This document shows positions 11,916 to 24,415 of a DNA stretch of 64,000 nucleotides, one piece after another (the first letter of the stretch is position 1; each line of letters starts with the position of its first letter). Location of the stretch: positions 186,001 through 250,000 of the forward strand of contig JAURVB010000149.1 of assembly GCA_033002965.1 (NCBI GenBank). Reading direction: 5' to 3'. Origin of the DNA: Piper betle. Taxonomy: Eukaryota > Streptophyta > Magnoliopsida > Piperales > Piperaceae. Below the pieces are notes generated by a model, which saw nothing but the letters and a program-made list of their open reading frames with translations, was not told the DNA's origin and made no database searches. A program made the position numbers and the translations under genes.

Positions 11916-11923
11916 GACCCGAT

Positions 11924-13870
11924 AAGTAATTGAATATGGACGGGCGATATCGCTCATTTATTAATGAAATTTCTAATTTGTCATTTAAGTTATTTGATAA
12001 ATGGTGGCTTCCCTTTCCCTGTTTCTGATTAGGTTTTCAAGTTATTAAGTATATATACGGTTTTTTACTCCCAAACCCATGATTAATTGGGTCATTTGAA
12101 TATTGAATAATGAAAGTCCTAGGGTATCTGCCATCAAATGGAGGCAGAAATCCAATCAGACAGCCGCAAAAATCAACAGCCGAACAAAACAGGCGCCAGC
12201 CAAATTAGGTCGAGCCAAATGCACACATGACCCCATACATAAAATATTTAATGGGCCGCTATGTTTGTCAGTCAACCTTTACGCTAGATATCGGTCTACC
12301 CTTTTTTGTGTCACTAATGCCCCCATTTATAATATGTTTGTTAATCATATTAACAGCCAAGTAATCTTTATGCAAAATATAATTAATTTCTTTCATTACC
12401 CTTTTACACCTTAATTAGCAATCGTAGTTTATAAAGATATATAATATAACTCTCTGTATATTTATAATTTTAGTTTATTTGACCAGCTCCAAAATATATA
12501 TATTCTCTGGTCCTTAGTTTTGATTATATTGGGATCAAATTTTATGCATGCATGACTACAGATTGATATATAAGACTATGTGAGATTAAAAGCTAGCTGA
12601 TTGTATATGTTGTTTGAATCGCGAGTAATTAACAGATGTTTTTACGGTATAGTAGAGGCTAATGTTCAAAGTTCTATACCTTGAAAAAAAGGGAAAGATT
12701 CAACTTCCATCTTTAACGACAAACCACCGAGATTCAACCGATATTGGCTAGCTGCCGGGTTGTTGGCTTGGTTATAAGATTGTGTGCGGAAAGACGACTG
12801 AGAATCACCAAAGAATTCATATGACCGATGATTAGCCAAGCGTGATATTTCTCAGTTTCCTACATATACAATAACACGTTATCAAGATGTTGTGGATGCA
12901 TATATGAAAAATAGAATGTAACCGAAGCTCTCTCTAGCTAATTCATATCTTTTTGACTTGTGATTGCCTCAGTATATATTTCAGATCTGATGAGCAAGCT
13001 CTTGCTCGCGTGCAACTTCATTTTGCTCGTTTCTCGAAGGTCTTGCTGTGCGGTGGTCATCCATTGCAGCATGCAACGACCAGTTACCGGCAGCGGACTT
13101 CAGTAGCGAAGGTGTTATCGGGTCAATGCTTGACGTGCGAATATGTGTTTCCATAGACTTTTAACAAGTAATATTGGAGATGGTCATACAGGTGCGTGTG
13201 CTTCTAATGGTTTACTTTTTTATGCTATTTTAATACATAAAATTGCATCGTCTCTAGTTTTATGCTCAAGCTGCATTTTACAACTAATTAATGCAAAGGT
13301 AGACGTAAGTGAGATGATTATGGTTTTCGATGACGGACAGATTTAGGCTTATTTCAAAAAAATCACGATAATCCAAATTATTTCGTTTCGCATAAGTCAA
13401 TCTGATTTTGGTAACTATCAATGCAAATTGTGCTGGTTGATATGTGGCACATTGACAACCAATAATAAAGTATAATAAAATTAATAATATACTAATGACA
13501 TATTCTACAACGATCGAGATTGGGGAAGAAATTAATTATCAATTTTGACCGATTTAAATGAATTGATTATTATCCAATTTTTGATAAATCGGTATGAATT
13601 AATAACTACCTTCAAATTTTATTCAATGCCGGATTCCGATTTTTGCAATTATGTATCATACATGGTAGATTTATTACGAAAGAAAAAATATCTTAAGATT
13701 AAGAGATTACAAGAGTTGGTATTCGGTTAAATGACGTTGCTGCTAACTTATTTGGGATCAAATTTAGTCGGTAAAAGTTCGTTGACAGTGGTTACATAGG
13801 ATTAGAAATGTAAATTTTCTTTATATTATTTTTATAAAAAAAATTATACTTCACCATTGTTCTCGATGAG
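11924..13870. other. Gene-empty AT-rich region
   Basis: No recognised gene. Two short frames at 12953-13346 have no domain and weak coding character. The tRNA gene begins at its right edge. Confidence 0.45.
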
Positions 13871-13944
13871 GACCGCATAGCGCAGTGGATTAGCGCGTTT
13901 GACTTCGGATCAAAAGGTCGTGGGTTCGACTCCCACTGTGGTCG
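13871..13944 (+). tRNA. tRNA-Arg (anticodon TCG)
   Basis: Full cloverleaf. Acceptor arms GACCGCA / TGTGGTC pair with one G-U, followed by discriminator G. The D-arm is TAGCGCAGTGGATTAGCGCG. The anticodon stem TTTGA/TCAAA encloses loop CTTCGGA, giving anticodon TCG (reads CGA, Arg). The T-arm is GTGGGTTCGACTCCCAC. No intron. CCA is not encoded, as expected for a nuclear gene. A TTTT tract follows at 13953-13956 and could end Pol III transcription. Confidence 0.95.
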
Positions 13945-13950
13945 GATGCT

Positions 13951-14563
13951 GCTTTTCTAATGGCATCTCTTCTTTTTCAAAATTTTTTGCCCAGGGCTTA
14001 TTCTTATTTTCCCATACATATTTTTTCTGGGCTTTCCTTGTATACCTGTTAATATTTTATCAAGTTATGAAACTTTTTTTTGTTGAAAAAATCAAGGTAA
14101 ATAAATTTAAACTTATATGAATGAGTCTGTTATGGTTTAAAAAACTAATAAGAGCTTTTCTAATGGCATCTCTTCTTTTTTCAAAATTTTTTTGCCCAGG
14201 GCTTATTCTTATTTTCCCATACATATTTTTTTCTGGGCTTTCCTTGTATACCTGTTAATATTTTATCAAGTTATGAAACTTTTTTTGTTGAAAAAATCAA
14301 GGTAAATAAATTTAAACTTATATGAATGAGTCTGTTATGGTTTAAAAAACTAATAAGAGCTTTTCTAATGGCATCTCTTCTTTTTTCAAAATTTTTTTGC
14401 CCAGGGCTTATTCTTATTTTCCCATACATATTTTTTTCTGGGCTTTCCTTGTATACCTGTTAATATTTTATCAAGTTATGAAACTTTTTTTTGTTGAAAA
14501 AATCAAGGTAAATAAATTTAAACTTATATGAATGAGTCTGTTATGGTTTAAAAAACTAATAAG
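13951..14563. repeat. Three tandem copies of a ~205-bp unit directly downstream of tRNA-Arg
   Basis: Units begin GCTTTTCTAATGGCATCTCT at 13951, 14154 and 14359 and end CTAATAAG(A) at 14563. They differ almost only in T-run lengths (for example the runs before GCCCAGGGC and before GTTGAAAAA). The near identity points to a recent local duplication or expansion. The tRNA itself is not part of the unit. Confidence 0.95.
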
Positions 14564-16160
14564 TTGAAAAAAAAAGAACATACCTCGTCTCCTTTTAACT
14601 AATTTGATCTTTTTAATTTAGAAACCCATAATATTTATTCGATTTTTTTGAACTTAAAACTTGACATTTTACTAAGTCTTTAAACATTCCCTCAAAGAAA
14701 TTTAATTAAAACTAAAAAGGAAAAACTTTATTTTTTTAATGCATGAATGAATTATTTTATATAAAAAATTGCTACAATTGAGATATTCGGTTCTTAAAAG
14801 ATCCAATTTTAATGTAAATTATACATGAATACTTATAAATCACCCGGGGTACGTCTCCATTTAAATAATCCAAAAATTTTGAGGCAAACTCGACGAAATA
14901 TTAACCTTGATTAAATTAAAGGTTTGTTCAAATTTTAAGAAACAAAAAAATATGTCAGAAAAAAATACATTTTTTATTTATTTGTTTATTTGGTTTGTAA
15001 GATAACTTGAGAATATAAAATATGTTTTATATTACCATAAAAAACCTATTTATATTTATTTTTTTCTGTAAAAAATATGAGAAAATGAACATAATGTTAT
15101 ATTCTTTTGAGCTTTTTATTGAAAAAGGGAGGAAATTTTTTATATTACTTATTGGTAGAAAAATCAAAATGAATTATCAAAAATTAGTAATTTTTTTATA
15201 ATGAAAAAACAGCCATTTAATTTATCATGGACTATGTTTGATTTTCAATATGATAAGTAATATAAAAAATTAGTTCCCCTTTTTTGGTAAAAACTTTTTT
15301 CTTTATCAACCAGACACATAAAAAACAAATCGGATTTTTCTTTTTCACACCCTTTTTTTCACAAATATTTTAAATATTTTTTATCATGACCAAAATTTTA
15401 AATTTATATTCATATTAGCCAGAACTCAAATTAGTAGTTCACATATAACTAATTCATATATTTTAAAAATATTTTACTCATAATATTTATTTTATTGATA
15501 TAAATACCTTTAATTTAACTTTAAATTTTCTCAAATATATATAATGAATAATATTTCATTTCTTAAAAAAATTTCCATAATAAATTTTTTTTGGATAAAA
15601 CAATCATTTTAATTTTTAATAAAATGTGATAATTTCAAATTAAAATTTCAAACTTTTAAAATATATCTTTTATAGTTTATTTTTTAATTTTAATTTCTTT
15701 TTAATTGTTCAAAATTCAATAAAAATATTTGTTTTCGTCTTTGTTTTCGGTTATTAATAATATAGTTTTATACTCTGCTTACTATTTATTAGTTAATTTT
15801 TTATTTTTTTATGGTAAAAATTTGTAAGTTTTATGTCTTATATATTTAGGCATTAATAGAAACAAATCTTATGTATATTTTTGTCATTATTTAAAAAACG
15901 ATAGAATTTGATCCTAATGAATGTTTACTATTTATAATATAATTTTGTAAACTCGATTATCTAAGTCGTTATGATATTTTCCCCTGTTTATAATTATATA
16001 AACATACAAAGATTAAAACTTTGGCTCATACCCCTCTCAATTAACACCACCGCGAGCTTCCCCCTTGACCTCTCCCTCTTCCCCTTTTCGGAGTGACCGC
16101 CGATCTCCGACTCTCTATCACACCGGTGGAGGCGGATCGGAGGCTGGTGCGGCGGCAAAG
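14564..16160. other. AT-rich intergenic region and GRIM-19 promoter/5' UTR
   Basis: Very AT-rich up to about 15990, then abruptly pyrimidine- and GC-rich just before the GRIM-19 ATG (about 16040-16160), which is likely the 5' leader. It contains the fold-back sequence listed at 15122-15285. Confidence 0.5.
15122..15285. repeat. Inverted repeat / fold-back element, ~48-bp arms
   Basis: The left arm AAAAAGGGAGGAAATTTTTT continues TATATTACTTATTGG...AAAATCAAAA. It is matched by the complement of the right arm, AAAAAGGGGAACTAATTTTT continuing TATATTACTTATCA...GAAAATCAAA. The outer flanks (TTTGTTTATTTGGTTTGTAA on the left, the complement of TTATCAACCAGACACATAAA on the right) also resemble each other, so this may be the core of a longer MITE of about 350 bp. 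Confidence 0.55.
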
Positions 16161-19100
16161 ATGACGGAGGCGATGATAAGGAAGAAGCCGGGGATGGTGA
16201 GCGTGAGGGAGATGCCGGTCCTGCAGGACGGTCCCCCGCCCGGCGGCTTCCCCGGTCCGCTACGCCCGGCGCATCCCCACCAAGGGCCCCAGCGCCGTCG
16301 CCATCTTCCTCGCCGCCTTCGGCGCCTTCTCCTGGGGCATGTACCAGGTCGGCCAGGGCAACAAGATCCGACGGTCCGTTCCTCCCTTCCCCGTTTCGAA
16401 AATATTTCCCTCTACATATGCATTTGATTCGCATATATGCCCTCTAATGTTGTCCTACTGATTGCAAATGCTAGATTGAATTTTTTTGCTCTTTGTTTGG
16501 GGTGGGCAGTGAGCATCAAATAGGTAAATTCTGAAATTGGACTAGGGTTTTGATTCCTGTTGTGCCACATACGAATTATATGATTATCAGATTTTAGTTA
16601 TATCAAATTTTTAATTACTTTTGTTTTGTTTTGCTTGTGTTGATTCATGTAGGCCATTTTTTTTAATGTCCATGCTAAGGGGTAGTACAAGGCTTGCTGC
16701 TACGCCTTTTTTTATTGTCCATGCTAAGGGGGTAACAAATGTTGATTGGATCTTGCTCTTTTTAGGGGGTAGTGAGCATCAAATTTTCAAGTTGTGATAT
16801 TGGACTAGGCTTTACCTCTAATTGGCATGAGGTTGTGCCGGATACAAGTTATATGAGTATCAGATTTTTAATCATTTGTTTTGTTTTGCATTGATTCATA
16901 TTGCCTTTTTTTTTAATTGTCTGTGACAAAGGGGTAGTTCAAGGTTTTCCTTGTAGTACTGTGCTGTCACAAATGTTGGTCGGAGTTTGCTCTTTTTGGG
17001 GGCCAGTGAGCATCAAATAGGCAAGTTGTGAAATTGGATTACAGTTCGCCTCTAATTTGTATCTGGTTGTGCCAGTTACAAATTATATTGGACTTAATTT
17101 AATTTATAAATATGTTTTTTTTGTTTTCGTTGATTCGTATAGGCCACATGTTTTTTATTGTCTTTGTCTATTCTAAGGGGGTAGTACAAGGCTTTCCTTC
17201 TAGTAATGTGCTGCTACAAATGTTGATTGAGTTTTCCTGCTGTGTATCACAATTGTTGTAGTGGTCAGTGTGCATCAAATGTTCAAGTTCTGAAATTGAA
17301 CTAGGGTTTACTGCTAATTAATTTCAGGTTGTAACAGATTTGTGTAGTTTCTTTGTTGCGCTTCTGTGCTTGCTGGTCTTTTGGTGGTCTGTGTTAGGCT
17401 GCATGGCTAGGTTTCACTCCCAGTAGTGTATTGTTTCAGTTTTTTTTTACATAGGAAAAAACTTGGTATCAGCTTCTGCTGATATTCTTATATCAACTCA
17501 AGTTAACATGAACCCTTGGATCACAATGGGCTTGCTTGCATGTATCACCTTCTAATTCGATGAATTTGCCATTTAATTTGGCTGCTCTGCTTGAAGGCAG
17601 CGAGCCTCAAATAAGCGAGGTCGTAAACTGTGTTAACAGGGATTTCCAATTCCTTCCTTCTTCATTTGGCCTAGTATCAGATTGTGTCTTGTTACTTTCT
17701 TGCTTGCTTGCTTAATTTGTTTGTTTGGGTTTCTATACATGCCATTTCTTTTTAAGGCTTATTTTAAGGTTCAGAGCTTGGTTTAACTGTGTGGCCTTGT
17801 GAACATTATTTTTCTTTGCGTTAGCCTTTTTTGCTGGTTTTATGTTAGGGTATGTAATTAGGTTTTCCTGCACCGTTATGTGCATGTTAGCATTGCGCCA
17901 AGAACTTTTTATCACTCTAGCAGTATTAACTTTTTAAAACGTTCTTTTAACAAATTTTTCTTTCATGTTGCACCTGCCAATTCAATTTATATTCCCTTTA
18001 CCTGTTTACGGCAGTGAACATCAAAAGGAAATTTGACATATTATGGTTTGCCTCAAACTTCAAAAATAGCAGACTTTGTAAGCATCAAAAACTAATCTGC
18101 AGATTCAAGAGTTTTGAGGCTTCTTTGTTATGTCCCACCAATTTACTTGAATGTTTTATTCTCTGTGTGCATTTTTTATAAACATCTTGTGGTGTATAAT
18201 TTAGTAATCTTTGTATTTCATCTCTTCGTAAGAGATAGTTTCATTTAACAACTGCATGTCTGGGACAATTATAATTTTGTTGGTTGCAACATGAACTGCA
18301 TCCGGGGCAAAAACTTGCAACTTTGTTTATGAATGGTTTTGTGATATGATTGTGAAAGTAAATTATTCAGGGATATATTTACTACTGACTCCATAGTGGA
18401 TTTTGGCGTTGGTGGTGACGATGACAAGTATTATCATTTATATTTTTATATTCAATTTTTATCTATGTCATTTGTTTTAATGGCGATTGTGTGCATGTGA
18501 AATTAAATGTTTATTGTATGGTAAATTTTATTTTTGTGTTTAGAGAGATATTGATTTAAGAAGGTAAGGTTTTTTCTTGGATTTGGTTTGACATATCATC
18601 AGACAGAGATCTAAGAGAAACCTTGTATTGATATCAGAAGGTGGATTTCTCTAGGGTTTAACTTGATATAACTATGCCTTTTATTTTCATCTTTAATTTT
18701 CTCTTTTATTGTCGTTTACTTCTCCGGATAACTTGAACATCTCCTTTGATGATTTTATTGATTGTTAGCATTTGATCATTTACAGTTGAGATTATAATTT
18801 TGAAAGTTAAATAGTATTGTTAGTTGTTACTGTGATTTCAGATGATGTTTCTGTATTTTTGGCTTTGGCATGAACTAATTGAAGAAAATTCTCCTTAGTA
18901 AATATTTTATTATTGTGAAAAACAGTTCTTGTTGATGGTTCAATCTTTATTGTTTATATATGCACATGATCTTTTAGTGAAGTATGGGATCAGTGTTGTC
19001 AATCCCAACCATTTGGGATCTATAGGTTATGAGTCAATGGCTATGATGATGATGATAATGATGTCATGCTCATTCAATACTTGGCTGCATGAATATAGTT

Positions 19101-19536
19101 TGTGCTTATTATCTCGCTGTTTGCGTGCTAAACCATGTTATACTACTTTTATTGGACTGTTTGTTTTTACTTGTGTATCTTCTGTTGACACCAACCTGTC
19201 TTATTGCAGAGCAATAAAAGAAGAGAAATACGCTGCTCGAAGGGCCATACTTCCGATGCTTCAAGCTGAAGAAGATGAAAGGTAAACCCAACAAATGTTC
19301 ATTTGTGTTTGCTGGTGTTCTTTGGTTATGATGTTTAAGGACTAGTTACTAATTTACGGGCCTTCTAATGCTACAACAATTTGTACTCAAGATTTGTTAA
19401 AGAGTGGAAAAAGGCTTTAGAAGAAGAAGCAAGAATCATGAAAGATGTGCCCGGGTGGAAAGTTGGTGAGAGTGTCTATCACTCTGGCAGATGGATGCCG
19501 CCGGCAACTGGCGAGCTGCGTCCTGATGTTTGGTGA
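16161..19536 (+). CDS. GRIM-19 / NDUFA13 subunit of mitochondrial complex I, 3 exons, frameshifted in exon 1
   Basis: Exons 16161-16373, 19210-19281 and 19392-19536. GRIM-19 is a small one-helix subunit of NADH:ubiquinone oxidoreductase in the inner mitochondrial membrane. Exon 1 begins [19 protein letters not shown] and [10 protein letters not shown]. The match then continues in another frame: [15 protein letters not shown], the membrane helix [20 protein letters not shown], then NKIRR. Exons 2-3 give [44 protein letters not shown] and [16 protein letters not shown]. The break is at the C-run 16250-16253 (TTCCCCGGTC). Two extra bases there would give 432 nt and 143 aa, the usual plant length. 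The donor of intron 1 (GTCCGT) is weak. Intron 1 is 2.8 kb and repetitive. It may be an assembly error or a true lesion. Confidence 0.85.
16507..18030 (+). repeat. Degenerate ~250-bp tandem repeats in GRIM-19 intron 1
   Basis: The phrase CAGTGAGCATCAAAT and its variants recur at about 16507, 16771, 17004, 17266, 17598 and 18012. After the first four it is followed by a shared string (AAGTTGTGAAATTGGACTAGGGTTT) and then AATTATAT-type and GGGGTAGTACAAGGCTT-type phrases. Spacings are about 264, 233, 262, 332 and 414. Copies diverge progressively toward the 3' end, so this is an old local expansion inside the intron. Confidence 0.75.
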
Positions 19537-20401
19537 GGATGAATGAAATGTACCAACCTGTGGAACATTACTCCTCGTGAACCAAAATGTATGTTAGCGT
19601 GTTAAGACCAGGACACTTTGATGTGGAGTCACACCAGACATCCTAAAATAATGTTATGTTCAATCTGTGACTTGTTTTATCCACTCATGACCTTGGTTTT
19701 ACTGATTCAATCTTCGTATTCAACCCCAGCACTTCTACAAGAATGGATTGAAAAAAAGAATTGAGGTCTCCGGTCTGGATTTCAAAGCTTATGTGGAACA
19801 AATTTTTTTACTGTTAATAATGGGCAAGCCGAATGTTTATTTATCAAACATAAGTGAGCTTTCTGAACCGATATGGTGTATAACATCGTTCGGCTTTGCT
19901 TTTGCGCCTTTATTGATTGGAGATGGTTTTTGGCACACCCCATGGCCATGCGGCTACGCCCTTAAACAAGCGCTATTTCAAAATTCATAGATATGCTATT
20001 TCTTATAAAGCCATGTTGAGGGGACTTTTCATGTTTCACATGAATGATGTTGCTCATTATTTGTCATTGGTAACCTTAAGTTTTGCAAAGGAAAGAGCCT
20101 TCTTTGGTGTTTTCATTTTGATAAAATAGTTTTGTTTCATGGAAAAAAAACCTCAAGTTTTTCCGTTGTGGGCTATTTGGTACCCGTTGATTGGTGCAAT
20201 CCGAGGCCTTAATTTAGGCTCTATCAGTGGACCGTTTTTTTCCGGCGACCAAAACTTTCAAAACCTGTCACTCCCCTGCCCCTTCCTACTCAGCTTCACC
20301 ATGCCCGTGGCCAATGCAGTACAGTGCTTTAGCACTGCCCCGCTCCCACTCCGATGAAAGCAAATAGAAGGGAGACATGGTGGCGGTAGGTGGCAGCCAC
20401 A
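19537..20401. other. Region downstream of GRIM-19
   Basis: Contains the GRIM-19 3' UTR. Open frames at 19748-20357 have no recognised domains. It ends at the 5-bp duplication of the LTR-like repeat. Confidence 0.45.
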
Positions 20402-20406
20402 CTGCA

Positions 20407-23245
20407 TGTAATACCCGTTTCGGCTCACTCGTGAACCGACCCAAAAATATCACTGGCGACCGAACCGTTCGCTAATCTACTAGATTCGGTTAAGCCGACC
20501 CGGATCTACTCTCGGCGTCTCAAGATGGAGATGCAAATATAAAATGCATGAATGTGAACAATTGAGATTCTAACGGAGTCCTACATGCATGTCATGACAT
20601 GCAAGCAAAGACAAGACAAAACAACAAATGAGAAACCAAAAAATGTATATATACTATTTTATGAAAATACGATAACACATAACAATCTACCATGACATTC
20701 AATCATTATCTCATTCGTTTTTACCTGAGCCGAGTCTGAACTCCTAGGCTCCCTACTCATTCATATTTATCAGTTCGTTTCATAACAAGTAATTCATTCA
20801 AGCAAACACATCAAAATTATTATTTACATAACAATAACACACCATCATTATATATTACACGCAGCAGGTACATGTGTGCGCGGTTCCGTGCTGCTCCTCT
20901 GCAGTCCCGACAGCTTTCATCGCTCGCATTCCTCACCTACATATATATAGAAAAACCGTCAGTAACGAGTGTTACCGGCCCGGAAAATAACTAATATCAA
21001 TCTGGCATAGGAGAGCAAACTCTCCTGTTGAATCAAAACCATATACTTCCTCAAGAACTCTCATCAGGGCACATACGAGAGCCGTCGCCCTCGGGTCGAC
21101 AGCGTCCCCCTTTCTTTCTCATTCTCATACCTTGGCCATTTCTCTATCGCTTCTCGCATCAAATTTCATTCCTTACCGCCCTCTGCACCTTCCATATTAC
21201 TCCTGGCCTTGAGCACAAAGGCCGAGCACTCTCAGGCAGTCGCCTTCAGTACCCTTTGAACCACAAGTCTAGACATGCGCTGCATTGCAGTACCCGTAAA
21301 CCTCCACACTTCTCCAGGTTTGAGGAACTCAAAGGTGGAGTTGTCAGGATCCTTCGGGAACGAAGAGGGTTCTCCCCAGCTCCAGAGCCCGCTCTTCCGA
21401 GCACACGCCCTATCTGAAGACGTGGCCGCAAGTAACCCTCATCCCATCTCTCACCGAAAACGCGAAAACTATACATATATATAGGCCTGGGTTGAGATTT
21501 ATACAATAGGCCCGAAGGCAACTTGAGCTGGATCTAAAGTTCGAAAACAAACTCGAGGGATCTCATCCTCGAGGGTTATTAATCCGAAAAAAGGAACTGT
21601 TGGCTAAATGGCCCAAGTTAAGTGGGATTCGATAAAACTCCACTTAACTCGTCTTGCACATGATAAATCAAATACACAATAGAGTAGTGTAAAAATAGAG
21701 AACGAGTCCTAAACGGACCTGGTAAAAGCTCCAAACGGGTCCACGCGCCTAGGCGGTGAGCTCCTACACCGTACCTACACAATCAAGCTAAAAACTAACG
21801 CCCGCATGATGAATCACACATCCTATAGCATGCACACACACTCAACACAATCACGCATCAATCAACACACATCAACCTATATCAATTCTAGCAAGTCTAC
21901 TTAGGCTAGTTTGCATTAGATCATGATCATTACCTAGTTACCCTAATTAGTTTCTTAGCCTCCATTTTTAACACCACTTAATCAAACAAATTTCACAATT
22001 TATCCTTAATCAAATCTACATTTATATATATTATTATAACACACAATTCACCAATCCTAGCATAAAATTCTAATAATCAATACTTTCAAATAATTAAGTT
22101 AAAATAAATTATACCTCGCATCGTCGAAAATCGGCGACGTCTAGGGTTTCCGTTTCGTGGCTCGAAACTCGAATTCGGCACCTAGTGGTGTCCGAAGTCC
22201 GATCAGATTGGATCGGGTGCGTTCGGCGGATGATCCAGTAGAATTTCCCACGAATCCAATTTTCCAGTGGTTCCGGCAGTTTTCCGGCGAGTGTTGACGG
22301 TTTTCGAGCGGATTCCAGCGGTTTTCCGGCAATGATTCGGGACGGGGCAATCAGGGGGCCTATCGGCACCAGCTCGACGAGCTTGGTCCGATGGTGGTGT
22401 CAAACAAAGCAGCCGGGGCGGCGTGCGGCGGTCGAAAATGGGTGGCGGCGGCGGCGTGCTCCGATCGGGGCTGCGGCCGGCCTCGACGGCGCTCGGGATG
22501 GTGGGGGAAACGTCGGCGACAGCGAGGGGGTGGTCGTCGGGGTCACAGCGGCGACGGCGCGGCCCGGACGGCGGCGAATCGACGAGGGAGGGCGTCGCGG
22601 CTTGTGGGGCGATTCCGGCGTCGTGGCGGCGAGACGGTGGCCGGGGTGGGTCGTGGCGGCACGGCGACTACACGGCGGGGTGGGGCGGCGTTGATCGGCG
22701 GCAGCACGGCGTCGATAGTGGCGGCGGTGGCGACGACACAAGGCGGCGGTAGGGTTTGGGAGGGAAAAGTGTCAGGGAAGATGAAGGGGCGTGCGATGGC
22801 ATTTTTGTAAATTAAACTTGACTCGACTCCGACTCGAGTCAATAATAATAACTATCTCCTAATAAATCCTAATAAAAATCCAAAAAATTGGGAAAAATCC
22901 CGTAAAATCAAACGAACACAGCAACATCCAAATGATATGTTCTATAACTAATAACCCACCCGAATATAATCCAACGTGTCCTAATGCATTATTCGGCCTA
23001 AAACTATTCTGCGATAAAATAAAAATAACAATCAATACTGTATACCTTCATATACTTGATAACCCACTTTTTATCATCTTTTAGACGTTATCATCGTACA
23101 CTTGAGCATACATAACCCTCATCGCTCATAACTCACAGCTGGCCTCAACTCAGCTTGCGGTTCATGAAGCTGACTCGACTCGAACCAACGGTTGAACCGA
23201 CTGGTTCACTCCTGTAAAACTCTGACTCGAGTCACGGGTTTTACA
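20407..23245 (+). mobile_element. Solo-LTR-like repeat D, 2.84 kb, with 5-bp target-site duplication
   Basis: Starts TGTAATACCCGTTTCGG and ends CACGGGTTTTACA. This is the TG...CA structure with short inverted ends typical of LTRs. It is flanked by CTGCA at 20402-20406 and 23246-23250. No gag/pol coding sequence, no second copy of the terminal sequence inside, and no obvious primer-binding site, so a solo LTR is the simplest reading. A CpG-rich block at about 22330-22790 gives long spurious frames on both strands. It is followed by GATGGCATTTTTGTAAATTA and a GACTCGACTCCGACTCGAGTC palindrome, a module also seen in elements A-C. An older relative is at 37974. Confidence 0.75.
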
Positions 23246-23250
23246 CTGCA

Positions 23251-23600
23251 TCTCTGCTAGGGCCTACCTCGCCATCCTCGTCCTCATATGCAGCCCCTTC
23301 CAACACTATTTGACGAAGGGGTGTCCGATAGTAAGCCTTTGGCTGAAAATGAACAGAACTAACAGCAAAGGAAAGGACTAATCATGCAAGCATGCATGTT
23401 TTTTAGTGATATTTGCAGTGAATCCAATTAGCTGTTTTTATTGTATACAATAAAAATCTAATTATAATTTTTTAATAATTTCTTAAAAACTATTAAAAAT
23501 ATTAATTTCATGGCTAAAAAATATCATTCGCCCACTCAAACGTATGCCAAATTTCCTCCATATGAAAAAAAGCACACCAAATACCATATATAACAACGGA
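23251..23600. other. Short unannotated stretch between repeats
   Basis: Nothing gene-like was seen. It is flanked by the solo-LTR-like repeat and a hAT MITE. Confidence 0.5.
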
Positions 23601-23608
23601 CCGGTCAA

Positions 23609-24214
23609 TATAGGTGCTAATTGAGCGAGCAAGCCGAGCTCAACATGTGTTCGAACTCGGCTCGAATAGTTCGAAACTCGTTTAAACTCGACTCGAGATC
23701 GAACGAGTTTTGGACATACATGCTCGAGTTCGACTCGAATATCTTTTATGTATTCGAACTCGACTCGAACTCGAATATACTTAAACTGTTTATTTTTGTG
23801 AGCTCGTTCGTTAGCTCTTGTGAGCTCGTTCGCCAACTCGTTCGTTAGCTCAAAACCAGCTCGATTAAAAGTAAAAAATACCTCACTTAAAAAAATGAGA
23901 CCAATATAGTTTCAACCCACAACCTCGAAGTCATCAAGGTGAATACTTATTATCTCAACTATCTTGCTTCTTTGTTATTATATTTCATATATATATAATA
24001 AAAAGATTATATTATTATATTATTTTATCAGAGTCGAGTTTGAGTTCGAGGTTACAACCGAGACGAGTCGAACACGACCTTGCTCAAGCTCAGCTCGTAA
24101 GATTTGAGTTCGAGTCGAGTTTGAGTGGAACATTTAAATGTTGAGTTTCGAGTCGAGTCAAATCTAGTCGAACGCTAAATGCTCGCGAACTAGCTCGCTC
24201 AATCAGCAACCCTG
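23609..24214 (+). mobile_element. hAT-type MITE, 0.6 kb
   Basis: The right end, read inward on the complement, is CAGGGTTGCTGATTGAGCGA, a classic hAT terminus. The left end is TATAGGTGCTAATTGAGCGA, matching it in the inner part and decayed in the outer bases. Flanking 8-bp sequences CCGGTCAA (23601-23608) and CCGGTGAA (24215-24222) match at 7 of 8. The interior is rich in CGAGCTCG/GAGTCGAGTTTGAG words. No coding capacity. Confidence 0.75.
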
Positions 24215-24415
24215 CCGGTGAAAGTGGAAGAAAAAAATAGTAGTCACTACTAAAGCTCTAGTAGGGTGGATCCCTCTCCGAATTGAAGATTCAGACGAAG
24301 AGGAGGTTTAATCCCCATACTTCCAAGCTCTCCAATGGTGGAAACAAGAAGTTGTCGTCGTCTCTGCAAATGGTCGTCAACCTGGGCAAACCATGCAATT
24401 CTATGATCTGTCGTC

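Noticed and set aside
22332..22842. Gly/Arg- and Pro/Arg-rich frames inside repeat D
   Set aside because: Composition-driven, overlapping on both strands, and without domains. Copy E has no counterpart frame.
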